NCBI RefSeq assembly: GCF_004792685.1
Contig: NZ_SRXT01000004.1
Coordinates: 434,001 to 498,000 of the forward strand
Direction of reading: 5' to 3'
Length of the DNA: 64,000 bases
Source of the DNA: Sphingomonas gei
GTDB lineage: Bacteria > Pseudomonadota > Alphaproteobacteria > Sphingomonadales > Sphingomonadaceae
Shown: positions 44,250 through 51,736 of the stretch, piece by piece
Numbering within the stretch: the stretch's first letter is position 1
Layout of the letters: each line of letters opens with the position of its first letter
The notes under the pieces: model-generated
The model's input: the letters and a program-made list of their open reading frames with translations, nothing else
Told to the model about the DNA's origin: nothing
The model's database searches: none
Made by a program: the position numbers and the translations under genes

Positions 44250-47200
44250 ATGACTATGGCTTCGACACCGGCTCGCACGGCGCTTCGGCACGTGCTGCAA
44301 GGGACCGCCGCGCTCGGCGCAATCGCGCTCGCCAACTCTGCCACTGCACAGGAGCGGCCCACCGGGGTCGAGAACACGCCGGGGATCGTCATCCGCAACG
44401 ATCTCAATCCCAACACGCTGCCGCCGACCGGGGTTCTCGATCCGGTCGACATCACCGGCGTCGGCCAGGTCACCGTCGATGAGGGCGATGGATTCGTCGG
44501 GCTGTGCACCGGAACGCTGATCAACCCGCGCACGGTGATCTTCGCCGCGCACTGCGTCAACGGAGCGCCGGCCGACAGCTATGGCAAGGCGACCGGGGGC
44601 ACCGGGATCAGCGTCGGGTTCAAGGCGAACAATCTGCCCGCGCTCCAGCAATGGCTCGGTGCCGGCAACTACGCCACCAACGCCGCCAACGCGCTCTACA
44701 ATGTCGAGCAGGTCTGGTACGATCCGCGCTCGACCACGCCCAGCGCCAACAGCTTCCTCGAAGGCGACGTCGCACTGGCGACGCTCGACGCGCCGGCGAC
44801 CGGCATTCCCACCTGGACGATGCTGTTCTCGCCGCTGACCGAAGAGACCCACGCAGTCATCACCGGCTACGGCAATCGCGGCACCAGCGCGACGGGCGAG
44901 GCCGGGATCGATTTCCGCCGCCGCGTCGCCGAGAACATGATCTCGGTGCTCGGCTCGCTCGACGACCGCGACGACTGGCTGTTCGGCCCGGCGCCGGCCA
45001 GCAATCCGCAGAGCCTGTACATGTCCGACTTCGACAGTCCGGCGGGGCAGGCTGCCTATAATTCCGCTGCCGGCCGCTATGACTTCGACTTGTTCGACGG
45101 CGCCGCTTTGCCTCGCGAGGGCACCACCGCGGGCGGCGATTCGGGCGGTCCGCTGATCGCGGATCAAGCGTTCAACAAGCCGGTGGTCGTCGGCGTGCTG
45201 TCAGGCGGCTCGCGCTTCTTCGCCGCGCAGAAATTCTCGACCTACGGGACGCACAGCTTCTATCAGCCGCTGTTCCTGTTCTGGGACGCGATCGTCGCCA
45301 ATAACAGCTATGTCTATGCCAGCGCCAAAGCGGGCGCGGCCGATTGGGACGATGCCAGCCACTGGATCCAGGACATGGATCCCAATTACGCGATCACGGT
45401 CAACGGCCAGTTGGTCAACAGCCTGCCCGATACGCCCGCGCTCGGGGTGAGCGGCAGCACGGTCAAGTTCGGATCGGTCTGCTTCCTCGACGATTGCACC
45501 GATCTGGCCGACGATCCCGAGGCGACGCCGTTCCCGACCGGCAACGGCACGCCGATCTACATCGTCGGCGGCCCGGGCACGACCAACTTCGTTCCCAACA
45601 ACGTCGTCGCCAATCCGACCTTGGGCGTGAAGGCGCGGTATTACGACGTGACGCTGGCGGCGGCAGGCCTCACCAGCCTCGGCACCACCCGCACGATCGA
45701 CCGGCTGACGGTGAGCGGCTCGCATCTGCTCGACGTCCGCAATACCGGCCAGCTCAACGTCCTCACCGACTTCACTCAATGGTCGGGCTGGAGCAACGTG
45801 GACGGCCTGCTGCGCTCGCGCGAGGCACTGATCGCCACCGGCACGCTCACGGGCACCGGCACGATCGATCCGACCTATCTGACGGTCGGCGCAGCCACGG
45901 TCAGTCCCGGCGGCCCGATCGCGGCTACGTTCACGGTCAAGGGCGATCTGATCCTGTCGTCGGGCGCGACGCTCGCGATCGACCTCGGCCAGTCGCAATG
46001 GGACCGGCTCGTCGTCCAGGGCGATACGCTGAACACGGGGATCGCCGCGCTCGGCGGCACCGTGGCGTTCAACCGTGGATTGATGTCGACTGCGCCGCGC
46101 GATGGCCAGAGCTTCGTCTTCCTCACCGCGACCGGGGGCGTCAACGGCACCTTCGCCAACGTGACGGCGACCAGCCTCGGCCTGCTCCAGCCGCAGGTGA
46201 TCTACGCCGCGAATTCGGTGACGGTGAAGCTCCAGGCGGGCTCGATGGCGGCGTTTCTCGGCAAGAGCGGCGGCACCGCGGGCGTCTTCGCCAGCGCCTT
46301 GGATGCGCTGCGCGGCAAGCACTACACCAATTTGTACAACCTCTACGGCGCGGTCGATCTGATGGCGCCCGAGCAGATGGCGTCGACGCTGCGCGGCCTC
46401 AACCCCGCGATCATGGGCGAATCGCGCGCGCTCCAGGAACGCCAGTCGACCGTGATGCTGAGTGCCGTGACCGATCGCCTGTCGATGCTCGGCACCGGCG
46501 ACATGGCCGGCAAGCTCAGCATCGTCGGCACGCCGGATGCGCTGGGCGGATTGACCAGCGTGGATCGCGGCGAAACCGCGGCCAGGTCGAGCAGCGTGCG
46601 TGCGCTGCTGCCGAGCACGATGAGCATCGGCAATCTGCCGGAGAAGGTGTCGGGCTTCATCTCGGGCGGCTTCACCAATGGCAGCGCGGGCTATGGCGTG
46701 CGCGGCCAGCTGAACGGGCAGCAGAGCTGGTATGTCGGCATGGGCCTCGAGATGGAAGTGGCGGACTATACGACGTTCGGCACGGCGGTCGGCTTCTCGG
46801 AAGGCACCAGCCGTCCGGGCGTCGGCAGCGACGAGGCGGATACCCGCGTCTCGCAGATCGCGGTCTATGGCTCGCACCGTCTCGGCGGCGGGGCCTATCT
46901 TGCCGGGCTGGGCATGGCCGAACAGACCCGCACCGGGCTACGCCGCGAGGCGAGCACGGGCGATCTGGCATATCGGCTGGCGGGCAGCGCCAACATCAGC
47001 CGCTATGCCGCGCGGGCCGAGGCGGGGGTCAACCTGGAGGTGGGACAAAAGCTGACGCTCACGCCGCGGGTGTCGTTCGGCTATTCGTCGTTCGCCTATA
47101 CCCCGTTCCGTGAAGGCGGCGGCGAGCTGGCGCTGCAGGTCGACCGGATGAGCGCGGCGACCTTCGACGGTCGGGCGGGCGTCCAGTTCGCCGGATCGGC

Positions 47201-47477
47201 GCAGATCGGCAGCTGGACCTTGGTGCCGCAGATGACCGCGGACTATGTCCAGACACTGGCGGGCAATCGCGGATCGATGCTGGTGCGCTTCGCCGCGGCG
47301 CCCGACGTGGCGATGCTGCTCCCGCTGATGAACGGCGATGCCGGCTATGGCGAAGTCCGCGGCGGCTTCCGCCTGGTCAACGGGCCGGTCGAGTTCGGTG
47401 CCGGCGTCGAGAGCCGGATCGGCCGCGCGCTGTATCGCGACGATCGCGCGGTAGTCGACGCGCGGTTCCGCTTCTGA
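44250..47477 (+). CDS. Autotransporter with trypsin-like serine protease passenger
   Basis: A 1075-residue type Va secreted protein. A signal peptide ends near ANSATAQE (residue 33). The S1-like protease domain keeps all three catalytic residues: H101 in VIFAAHCVN, D173 in EGDVALATLD and S298 in GGDSGGPLIAD. A beta-helical passenger linker follows (repeats such as GTLTGTGTIDPTYLTVGAAT and SGATLAIDLGQSQWDRL). The C-terminal autotransporter barrel is about 280 residues, ending VDARFRF with the terminal Phe needed for barrel assembly. GGGGAG sits 3 nt before the ATG at 44250 and 9 nt before an ATG at 44256. Confidence 0.9.
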   Translation: MTMASTPARTALRHVLQGTAALGAIALANSATAQERPTGVENTPGIVIRNDLNPNTLPPTGVLDPVDITGVGQVTVDEGDGFVGLCTGTLINPRTVIFAAHCVNGAPADSYGKATGGTGISVGFKANNLPALQQWLGAGNYATNAANALYNVEQVWYDPRSTTPSANSFLEGDVALATLDAPATGIPTWTMLFSPLTEETHAVITGYGNRGTSATGEAGIDFRRRVAENMISVLGSLDDRDDWLFGPAPASNPQSLYMSDFDSPAGQAAYNSAAGRYDFDLFDGAALPREGTTAGGDSGGPLIADQAFNKPVVVGVLSGGSRFFAAQKFSTYGTHSFYQPLFLFWDAIVANNSYVYASAKAGAADWDDASHWIQDMDPNYAITVNGQLVNSLPDTPALGVSGSTVKFGSVCFLDDCTDLADDPEATPFPTGNGTPIYIVGGPGTTNFVPNNVVANPTLGVKARYYDVTLAAAGLTSLGTTRTIDRLTVSGSHLLDVRNTGQLNVLTDFTQWSGWSNVDGLLRSREALIATGTLTGTGTIDPTYLTVGAATVSPGGPIAATFTVKGDLILSSGATLAIDLGQSQWDRLVVQGDTLNTGIAALGGTVAFNRGLMSTAPRDGQSFVFLTATGGVNGTFANVTATSLGLLQPQVIYAANSVTVKLQAGSMAAFLGKSGGTAGVFASALDALRGKHYTNLYNLYGAVDLMAPEQMASTLRGLNPAIMGESRALQERQSTVMLSAVTDRLSMLGTGDMAGKLSIVGTPDALGGLTSVDRGETAARSSSVRALLPSTMSIGNLPEKVSGFISGGFTNGSAGYGVRGQLNGQQSWYVGMGLEMEVADYTTFGTAVGFSEGTSRPGVGSDEADTRVSQIAVYGSHRLGGGAYLAGLGMAEQTRTGLRREASTGDLAYRLAGSANISRYAARAEAGVNLEVGQKLTLTPRVSFGYSSFAYTPFREGGGELALQVDRMSAATFDGRAGVQFAGSAQIGSWTLVPQMTADYVQTLAGNRGSMLVRFAAAPDVAMLLPLMNGDAGYGEVRGGFRLVNGPVEFGAGVESRIGRALYRDDRAVVDARFRF

Positions 47478-47484
47478 GCCTCAG

Positions 47485-47517
47485 GCACGGCGCCGGGGGA
47501 AACTCGGCGCCGTGCTT
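47485..47517 (+). terminator. Hairpin terminator after the autotransporter gene
   Basis: A perfect 11-bp stem (47485-47495 with 47505-47515), 9-nt loop, then TT. It is 7 nt after the stop codon. The T-run is short, so termination may be partial. Confidence 0.65.
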
Positions 47518-47589
47518 GCATCGCGCCCGGATCGGCAGGGCCGCTTTCCGTCGACATCTTGCTTATCGGGACACCGGTCGCGCTGTCGT

Positions 47590-47791
47590 CGGTGCGTCGG
47601 CCTCCGCCGTCAAGCGCGGCGTGATCGGCACCCATCCCCTCAGCGAAGCGCATCTGCACCGCTACACCGCCGAGTTCGATTGCCGCTACAACGCTCGCAG
47701 CATGACCGACGGCGAGCGCGCTGCCGTGATCCTCAAGGGTGGCGAGGGCCGTCGCCTCACCTATCGGCGGACTGACAAGCTCGCGGCCTAA
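47590..47791 (+). pseudogene. IS1595-type transposase, C-terminal remnant
   Basis: The reading frame here encodes a stretch resembling the C-terminus of IS1595/ISXO2-like transposases: VKRGVIGTHPLSEAHLHRY, AEFDCRYNARSMTDGERA and GGEGRRLTYRRTD. The N-terminal zinc-finger and most of the DDE catalytic domain are missing, and the conserved Glu region before VKRG has decayed. It marks an old insertion at the edge of the low-GC patch. No matching inverted ends were found by eye. Confidence 0.72.
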
Positions 47792-47918
47792 GTACTACGA
47801 GCCCGCGTGCAAGGTCGGCGAGAGCCGCAAGCGCTGGACTCAGTAACCTTGTGCACTATCCTGCCAGTAGTAGGAGTAGGACGATATAGCCGACTAAAAT
47901 AAAAGACCAAAGATCATA

Positions 47919-48203
47919 TTGAGTGGTTGCACCAGCGAAGGTAACGGCGGCGATGGGGTTCTCATTGATCCATCAGCTGACTTCGACGTCCAAATGTCCG
48001 ACGTAAGGTCGATCGCGAACAAAGGGGACGGGATTTCCCTCTCTCACAAAGCTGTATCAAAAGTAAAAGCTTGGTATGAGCAGCCCTGCTGGAATCGTGA
48101 TTTTAGCGGTCTTGGGCACTCTTATTTCGACGGTTGTGATCGCGCTGGTCTTAGCCACTCCAGCAAAATGCGGCTTGTGGGGCGTCGCCAGCATCCGCTT
48201 TAG
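47919..48203 (+). CDS. Doubtful small frame in low-GC patch
   Basis: An open frame of 94 residues from a TTG. The first 45 residues (GNGGDGVLIDPSADFDVQ, SIANKGDGISLSHK) look like one or two turns of a beta-helix-type repeat and may be the remains of a larger gene. The second half reads as a shadow of neighbouring frames. There is no ribosome site. Real coding is uncertain, and the frame conflicts with the minus-strand gene ending at 48057. Confidence 0.25.
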   Translation: MSGCTSEGNGGDGVLIDPSADFDVQMSDVRSIANKGDGISLSHKAVSKVKAWYEQPCWNRDFSGLGHSYFDGCDRAGLSHSSKMRLVGRRQHPL

Positions 48204-48272
48204 CGCCGCCTCGCGACGGGCCTCCGTCTTCGCTTCGGAGTAGGTGTCTTCTTGAGGATCGATGTTGCTCAT
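48057..48272 (-). CDS. Small charged protein facing the HEPN-like gene
   Basis: A 71-residue frame. The N-terminal half (DPQEDTYSEAKTEARREAAL, then KRMLATPHKPH) is charged and helical, of a kind seen in small accessory proteins of alphaproteobacteria with an R-R-x-x-A-L-K-R-x-L-x-T-P core. The C-terminal half is more hydrophobic. Its ATG at 48272 overlaps the ATG of the divergent HEPN-like gene at a shared CATG. It is not certain that this frame is used; a 55-residue plus-strand frame at 48076-48243 overlaps it. Confidence 0.45.
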   Translation of the reverse strand: MSNIDPQEDTYSEAKTEARREAALKRMLATPHKPHFAGVAKTSAITTVEIRVPKTAKITIPAGLLIPSFYF

Positions 48273-48951
48273 GGCGAACGAAGATAAGGACCATGTCGCC
48301 ACCGAGCAAATGTTTGCTCTTGTGGGGCGTGCCATCACTCAATGGAGTTTCGTTGAGCAGGTGCTGTGCAACATTTTCACCCTCTGCGTGACGCCATGCC
48401 CAGCCCGACCATCCGATGGCGCGACATCGATGATCGACAGCGGCGTCTCTACCGCTGTGTTCTACTCGATAGAGAGCTTCCGCGGTAAGCTAGGGTTGGT
48501 TGATGCAGCCTTGTTGGCGCGCGTGTACGGCAGCGCCGTTTGGGCCGAAGATCTCAGAACGGAGTGGGCCAAACTTCGCGACAAGACGAGAAAGTTGTCT
48601 CTGAAACGAAATCGCCTCGCCCACTGGACTGTAATCCCTGCCATGAGCGACGAGGACCGCTTTCATCAAGCGCGGCTTATGCCTCCGTATGGCAGCCCAG
48701 GGTGGTGGAGAGAGACTGGCAGCAATCCGCCAGGGAATGACCTCAAGCCTCTCCATATTCAGCACTTGGGAAAGGCGTTCTACCTCATCGAGGATCGCTT
48801 GCGTTGCTTCTCTCGTAAGCTCGCGCAGTGCTCAGGACTGTCCGACAGATACGATCAGCTAACGGTGCGTCTGATACGCTCACATGATCGACTAAACCCG
48901 ACGCGCGGAGAATGGATAAGACACGCGCTCGCATCTCCTCCGGAATTTTGA
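48262..48951 (+). CDS. HEPN-like protein in accessory patch
   Basis: A 229-residue soluble helical protein with no recognised full-length family. It contains R-N-R-L-A-H at residues 116-121, which fits the R-x4-H active-site motif of HEPN-fold RNases and nucleotidyltransferase partners. An aromatic N-terminal helix (ITQWSFVEQVLCNIF) is like those of other HEPN-type proteins. GC content is clearly below the neighbours. GAGGA at 48254 supports ATG 48262; ATG 48271 is also possible. Placed between a transposase remnant and glnK, facing a small gene, it may be a toxin or defence effector. Function is inferred only. Confidence 0.65.
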   Translation: MLLMANEDKDHVATEQMFALVGRAITQWSFVEQVLCNIFTLCVTPCPARPSDGATSMIDSGVSTAVFYSIESFRGKLGLVDAALLARVYGSAVWAEDLRTEWAKLRDKTRKLSLKRNRLAHWTVIPAMSDEDRFHQARLMPPYGSPGWWRETGSNPPGNDLKPLHIQHLGKAFYLIEDRLRCFSRKLAQCSGLSDRYDQLTVRLIRSHDRLNPTRGEWIRHALASPPEF

Positions 48952-49137
48952 ACTCAGCGCCGGCCCGTCCCGAATCTTCTTCCATTTCTCCGCCTCAAAA
49001 TTCGGGCGAATCGTGTCTTGCTAAATCAAGTACACAGATGCCCGATTTTTGAGCAGCTTTTCGCATCTGCACAAAAATTTACGCCCCGGTAACACTCCTT
49101 AACGCGCGCGGCCCGCGGAACCACGCCATTCGGCTAT

Positions 49138-49153
49138 TGGCATGCCCCTTGCT
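49138..49153 (+). promoter_or_regulatory. Sigma-54 (RpoN) promoter of glnK-amtB
   Basis: TGGCATG-CCCC-TTGCT at 49138-49153 keeps the -24 GG and -12 GC with exact spacing and matches the RpoN consensus at nearly all positions. It is 36 nt before the glnK ATG. glnK-amtB is a classical NtrC/RpoN target, which supports the call. NtrC sites upstream could not be settled by eye. Confidence 0.85.
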
Positions 49154-49189
49154 GAGTGTCGCCGGGGTCAACCGCCAATAGGGGGCGAC

Positions 49190-49528
49190 ATGAAGCTCAT
49201 CATCGCCATCATAAAACCGTTCAAGCTCGACGAGGTGCGCGAGGCGCTCACGCAAGTGGGGATCGCCGGCATGACCGTCACCGAGGTCAAGGGCTTCGGC
49301 CGGCAAAAGGGCCAGACCGAGATCTATCGGGGCGCCGAGTACAGCACCAACATGGTGCCCAAGATCAAGCTCGAGATCGCCTGCGGCACCGACATCGTCG
49401 ACCGTGCGGTCGAGGCGATCCAGGCCGCGGCCAGCACCGGCGCGATCGGCGACGGCAAGATTTTCGTCCTCGATCTCGGCCAGGCGGTGCGCATCCGCAC
49501 CGGCGAGACCGACGAGACGGCTTTGTGA
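49190..49528 (+). CDS. glnK: Nitrogen regulatory protein P-II
   Basis: Trimeric signal protein that senses 2-oxoglutarate, ATP/ADP and glutamine and controls AmtB. The 112-residue protein starts MKLIIAIIKPFKLDEVREAL and has the uridylylation T-loop Tyr in GQTEIYRGAEY. The C-terminal signature GDGKIFVLDLGQAVRIRTGE is present. Coupling to amtB makes GlnK more likely than GlnB. Confidence 0.94.
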   Translation: MKLIIAIIKPFKLDEVREALTQVGIAGMTVTEVKGFGRQKGQTEIYRGAEYSTNMVPKIKLEIACGTDIVDRAVEAIQAAASTGAIGDGKIFVLDLGQAVRIRTGETDETAL

Positions 49529-49542
49529 TGAAGGGGGCACAG

Positions 49543-50952
49543 ATGAAGCTAGCAACCACATTGGCCGCGGGGGCGGGTGTCGCCCTGTTCGCGGCGGCGC
49601 CCGCCTGGGCGCAAGACGCAGCGGCGACGGTCGTGCCGACCGACGCGATGGTCAACAAGGGCGACGTCGCCTGGATGCTCGTCTCGGCGGCATTCGTGCT
49701 GATGATGTCGGTACCGGGCCTCGCGCTCTTCTACGGCGGCCTCGTCCGCACCAAGAACATGCTGTCGGTGCTGATGCAGGTGCTGACGATCGTCTGCGTC
49801 GCCGGCCTGGTCTGGTGCGCCTGGGGCTATTCGATGGCCTTCACCAACGGCGGCAGCCTCAACGCCTTTGTCGGCGGCTTCTCGAAGGTGCTGCTCAAGG
49901 GCGTCGACGCGAACACCTTCGCGGCGACCTTCTCGAATGGCGTCTATCTGCCCGAGACGGTATTCATCGTCTTCCAGATGACCTTTGCGATGATCACCCC
50001 GGCGCTGATCGTCGGCGCGTTCGCCGAGCGCATCAAGTTCACGCCGCTGATCCTGTTCGTCGTCGCATGGCTGACGCTGGTCTATTTCCCGATGGCGCAC
50101 ATGGTCTGGTATTGGCCGGGCCCGGACTTCCAGCCCGGCCTGCCCGACGATCACGGCTATCTCTGGGGCCTCGGCGCGCTCGATTTCGCCGGCGGCACCG
50201 TGGTCCATATCAATGCGGGCATCGCCGGCCTGGTCGGCTGCCTCGTGATCGGCAAGCGCACCGGCTACAAGACCGATCCGATGCCCCCGCACTCGTTGAC
50301 CATGACGATGATCGGCGCTGCCCTGCTGTGGGTGGGCTGGTTCGGCTTCAACGCCGGCTCCAACCTCGAAGCCAACAAGTTCGCCGCATTGGCCTTCGTC
50401 AACACGATGACGGCAACCGCTGCTGCGGGCGCAGTCTGGGCGATCATCGAACAGATCATCCACAAGAAGCCGTCGCTGCTCGGCGCGGCATCGGGCGTCG
50501 TCGCCGGTCTGGTGGCGATCACCCCGGCCGCCGGCTTCGCGCATCCGATGACGGCGATCGTGCTCGGCGCGGTGGCCTCGGCGGTGTGCTTCTTCTTCGT
50601 CACCACGGTGAAGAACAAGCTGAAGTACGACGACACGCTCGACGTGTTCGGGGTGCACTGCATCGGCGGCATCGTCGGTGCGATCGGCACTGCGATCGTC
50701 GCCGCGCCGTCGCTCGGCGGCCAGGGCTTCATGGACTTCAACGTGATCCCGGCGGTCGCGGGCACCTATGACATGGGCGCGCAATTGCTCACCCAGGCCA
50801 AGGCGGTCGGCGTGACCCTGCTGCTCTCGGGCGGCGTCTCGGCGATCCTGTTCCTGGCGCTCAAGCACACCATCGGGCTTCGCCCCACCGTCGAAGTCGA
50901 GCTCGAAGGGCTCGACATCAACGAGCATGGCGAGCGCGCCTACAACTACTGA
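49543..50952 (+). CDS. amtB: Ammonium transporter
   Basis: Inner-membrane ammonium channel, 469 residues, with a signal peptide (cleavage near PAWAQD) and eleven helices. It shows GLALFYGGLVRTKNMLSVLM, the twin-His pore in DFAGGTVVHINAGIAG and FGVHCIGGIVGAIGT. AAGGGGG at 49531-49537 points to ATG 49543; ATG 49528, overlapping the glnK stop, is the other option. A strong terminator follows. Confidence 0.95.
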   Translation: MKLATTLAAGAGVALFAAAPAWAQDAAATVVPTDAMVNKGDVAWMLVSAAFVLMMSVPGLALFYGGLVRTKNMLSVLMQVLTIVCVAGLVWCAWGYSMAFTNGGSLNAFVGGFSKVLLKGVDANTFAATFSNGVYLPETVFIVFQMTFAMITPALIVGAFAERIKFTPLILFVVAWLTLVYFPMAHMVWYWPGPDFQPGLPDDHGYLWGLGALDFAGGTVVHINAGIAGLVGCLVIGKRTGYKTDPMPPHSLTMTMIGAALLWVGWFGFNAGSNLEANKFAALAFVNTMTATAAAGAVWAIIEQIIHKKPSLLGAASGVVAGLVAITPAAGFAHPMTAIVLGAVASAVCFFFVTTVKNKLKYDDTLDVFGVHCIGGIVGAIGTAIVAAPSLGGQGFMDFNVIPAVAGTYDMGAQLLTQAKAVGVTLLLSGGVSAILFLALKHTIGLRPTVEVELEGLDINEHGERAYNY

Positions 50953-51021
50953 CAAGTTCGGGGCGTCGCGCATTCTCCTGCCCGCGCGGCGCCCCACCCG
51001 ACGTTCCTCCTGCGGACGACT

Positions 51022-51056
51022 GGGCCGGTGATCTTCGGATCGCCGGCCCTCTTTTT
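51022..51056 (+). terminator. Rho-independent terminator after amtB
   Basis: A 12-bp stem with one G-T pair (51022-51033 with 51038-51049), TTCG tetraloop, then TCTTTTT. A weaker GC-rich inverted repeat at 50960-50995 lies just upstream. Confidence 0.9.
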
Positions 51057-51109
51057 GCGTGTCGGCGGCGCGTGCGGTATCGTCGGCGCGGGCCGCGGGG
51101 GGGACAGCG

Positions 51110-51736
51110 ATGCCGAAGCCGAACGACTTCCATATCGGCGTGATCGAGTTCTTCTCGATCCTGTTGCCGGGCGCTTTGCTCACCGCGGCGCTTGTCGGGC
51201 GCTTCCATCCCGAACTTGCCGAGCCGTTGCGCTCGCTACTGGCGCCCGCCGGTGCCGATTGGGTGGCGTTCGCGCTCGCCTCCTATGCCGCGGGCCATTT
51301 CGTCTTCCTGGTTGCCGCGATGCTCGACGGGCTGGTCTATGACCGGCTCGAGCTGTGGAAGCGGTTCCGCGGCGGCGCCGATCATTGCTATCTGCGCGCC
51401 ACCGAGGCGCGGCAGGCCTTTTTCGGCACGCTCGAAAGGGATGTGCCGATGAACAGCTTCGCCTGGGCGAAATCGGTACTGCGGCTGCGGGCGCCGGCCG
51501 CGCTTGCCGATGTCGAGCGCTACGAAGCCGATTCCAAATTCTTCCGCTCGCTGGTCGTGGTGATCCCGGTGACGGCGGTGCTGCTCGCGGCGAGCCCGCT
51601 GCTCGCCGCGCTGGCGGCGGCGCTGACCCTCGCCTCGTTCTTCCGCTACGCCGAACGCCGCTACAAGAGCACCGAATGGGCGTATCGCTATCTGCTCGTG
51701 CTGATCGAGACGCCTAGCCCAGATCCTCGGCGATGA
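51110..51736 (+). CDS. Membrane protein of unknown function
   Basis: A 208-residue protein with hydrophobic segments near residues 12-30, 47-70 and 140-175. A central soluble part (KRFRGGADHCYLRATEARQA, LERDVPMNSFAWAK) lies between. No family was recognised. A G-rich tract ending GGGGGA precedes the ATG. The last 23 nt overlap the convergent GMC oxidoreductase gene. Confidence 0.68.
   Translation: MPKPNDFHIGVIEFFSILLPGALLTAALVGRFHPELAEPLRSLLAPAGADWVAFALASYAAGHFVFLVAAMLDGLVYDRLELWKRFRGGADHCYLRATEARQAFFGTLERDVPMNSFAWAKSVLRLRAPAALADVERYEADSKFFRSLVVVIPVTAVLLAASPLLAALAAALTLASFFRYAERRYKSTEWAYRYLLVLIETPSPDPRR

Noticed and set aside
48076-48243. A 55-residue plus-strand frame with one hydrophobic helix.
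   Set aside because: Plausible as a small membrane protein, but no ribosome site, and it conflicts with the minus-strand small gene whose N-terminus looks more like a real protein. Not settled.
48785-48985. A 66-residue minus-strand frame at the end of the HEPN-like gene.
   Set aside because: Mostly antisense to that gene and without a ribosome site.
49030-49090. A TGCAC half-site upstream of the sigma-54 promoter as an NtrC site.
   Set aside because: Only one half of the palindrome is recognisable, so an NtrC site cannot be claimed.
49549-51183. Minus-strand frame opposite amtB.
   Set aside because: Reverse reading of amtB; His/Asp/Arg-rich and without domains.
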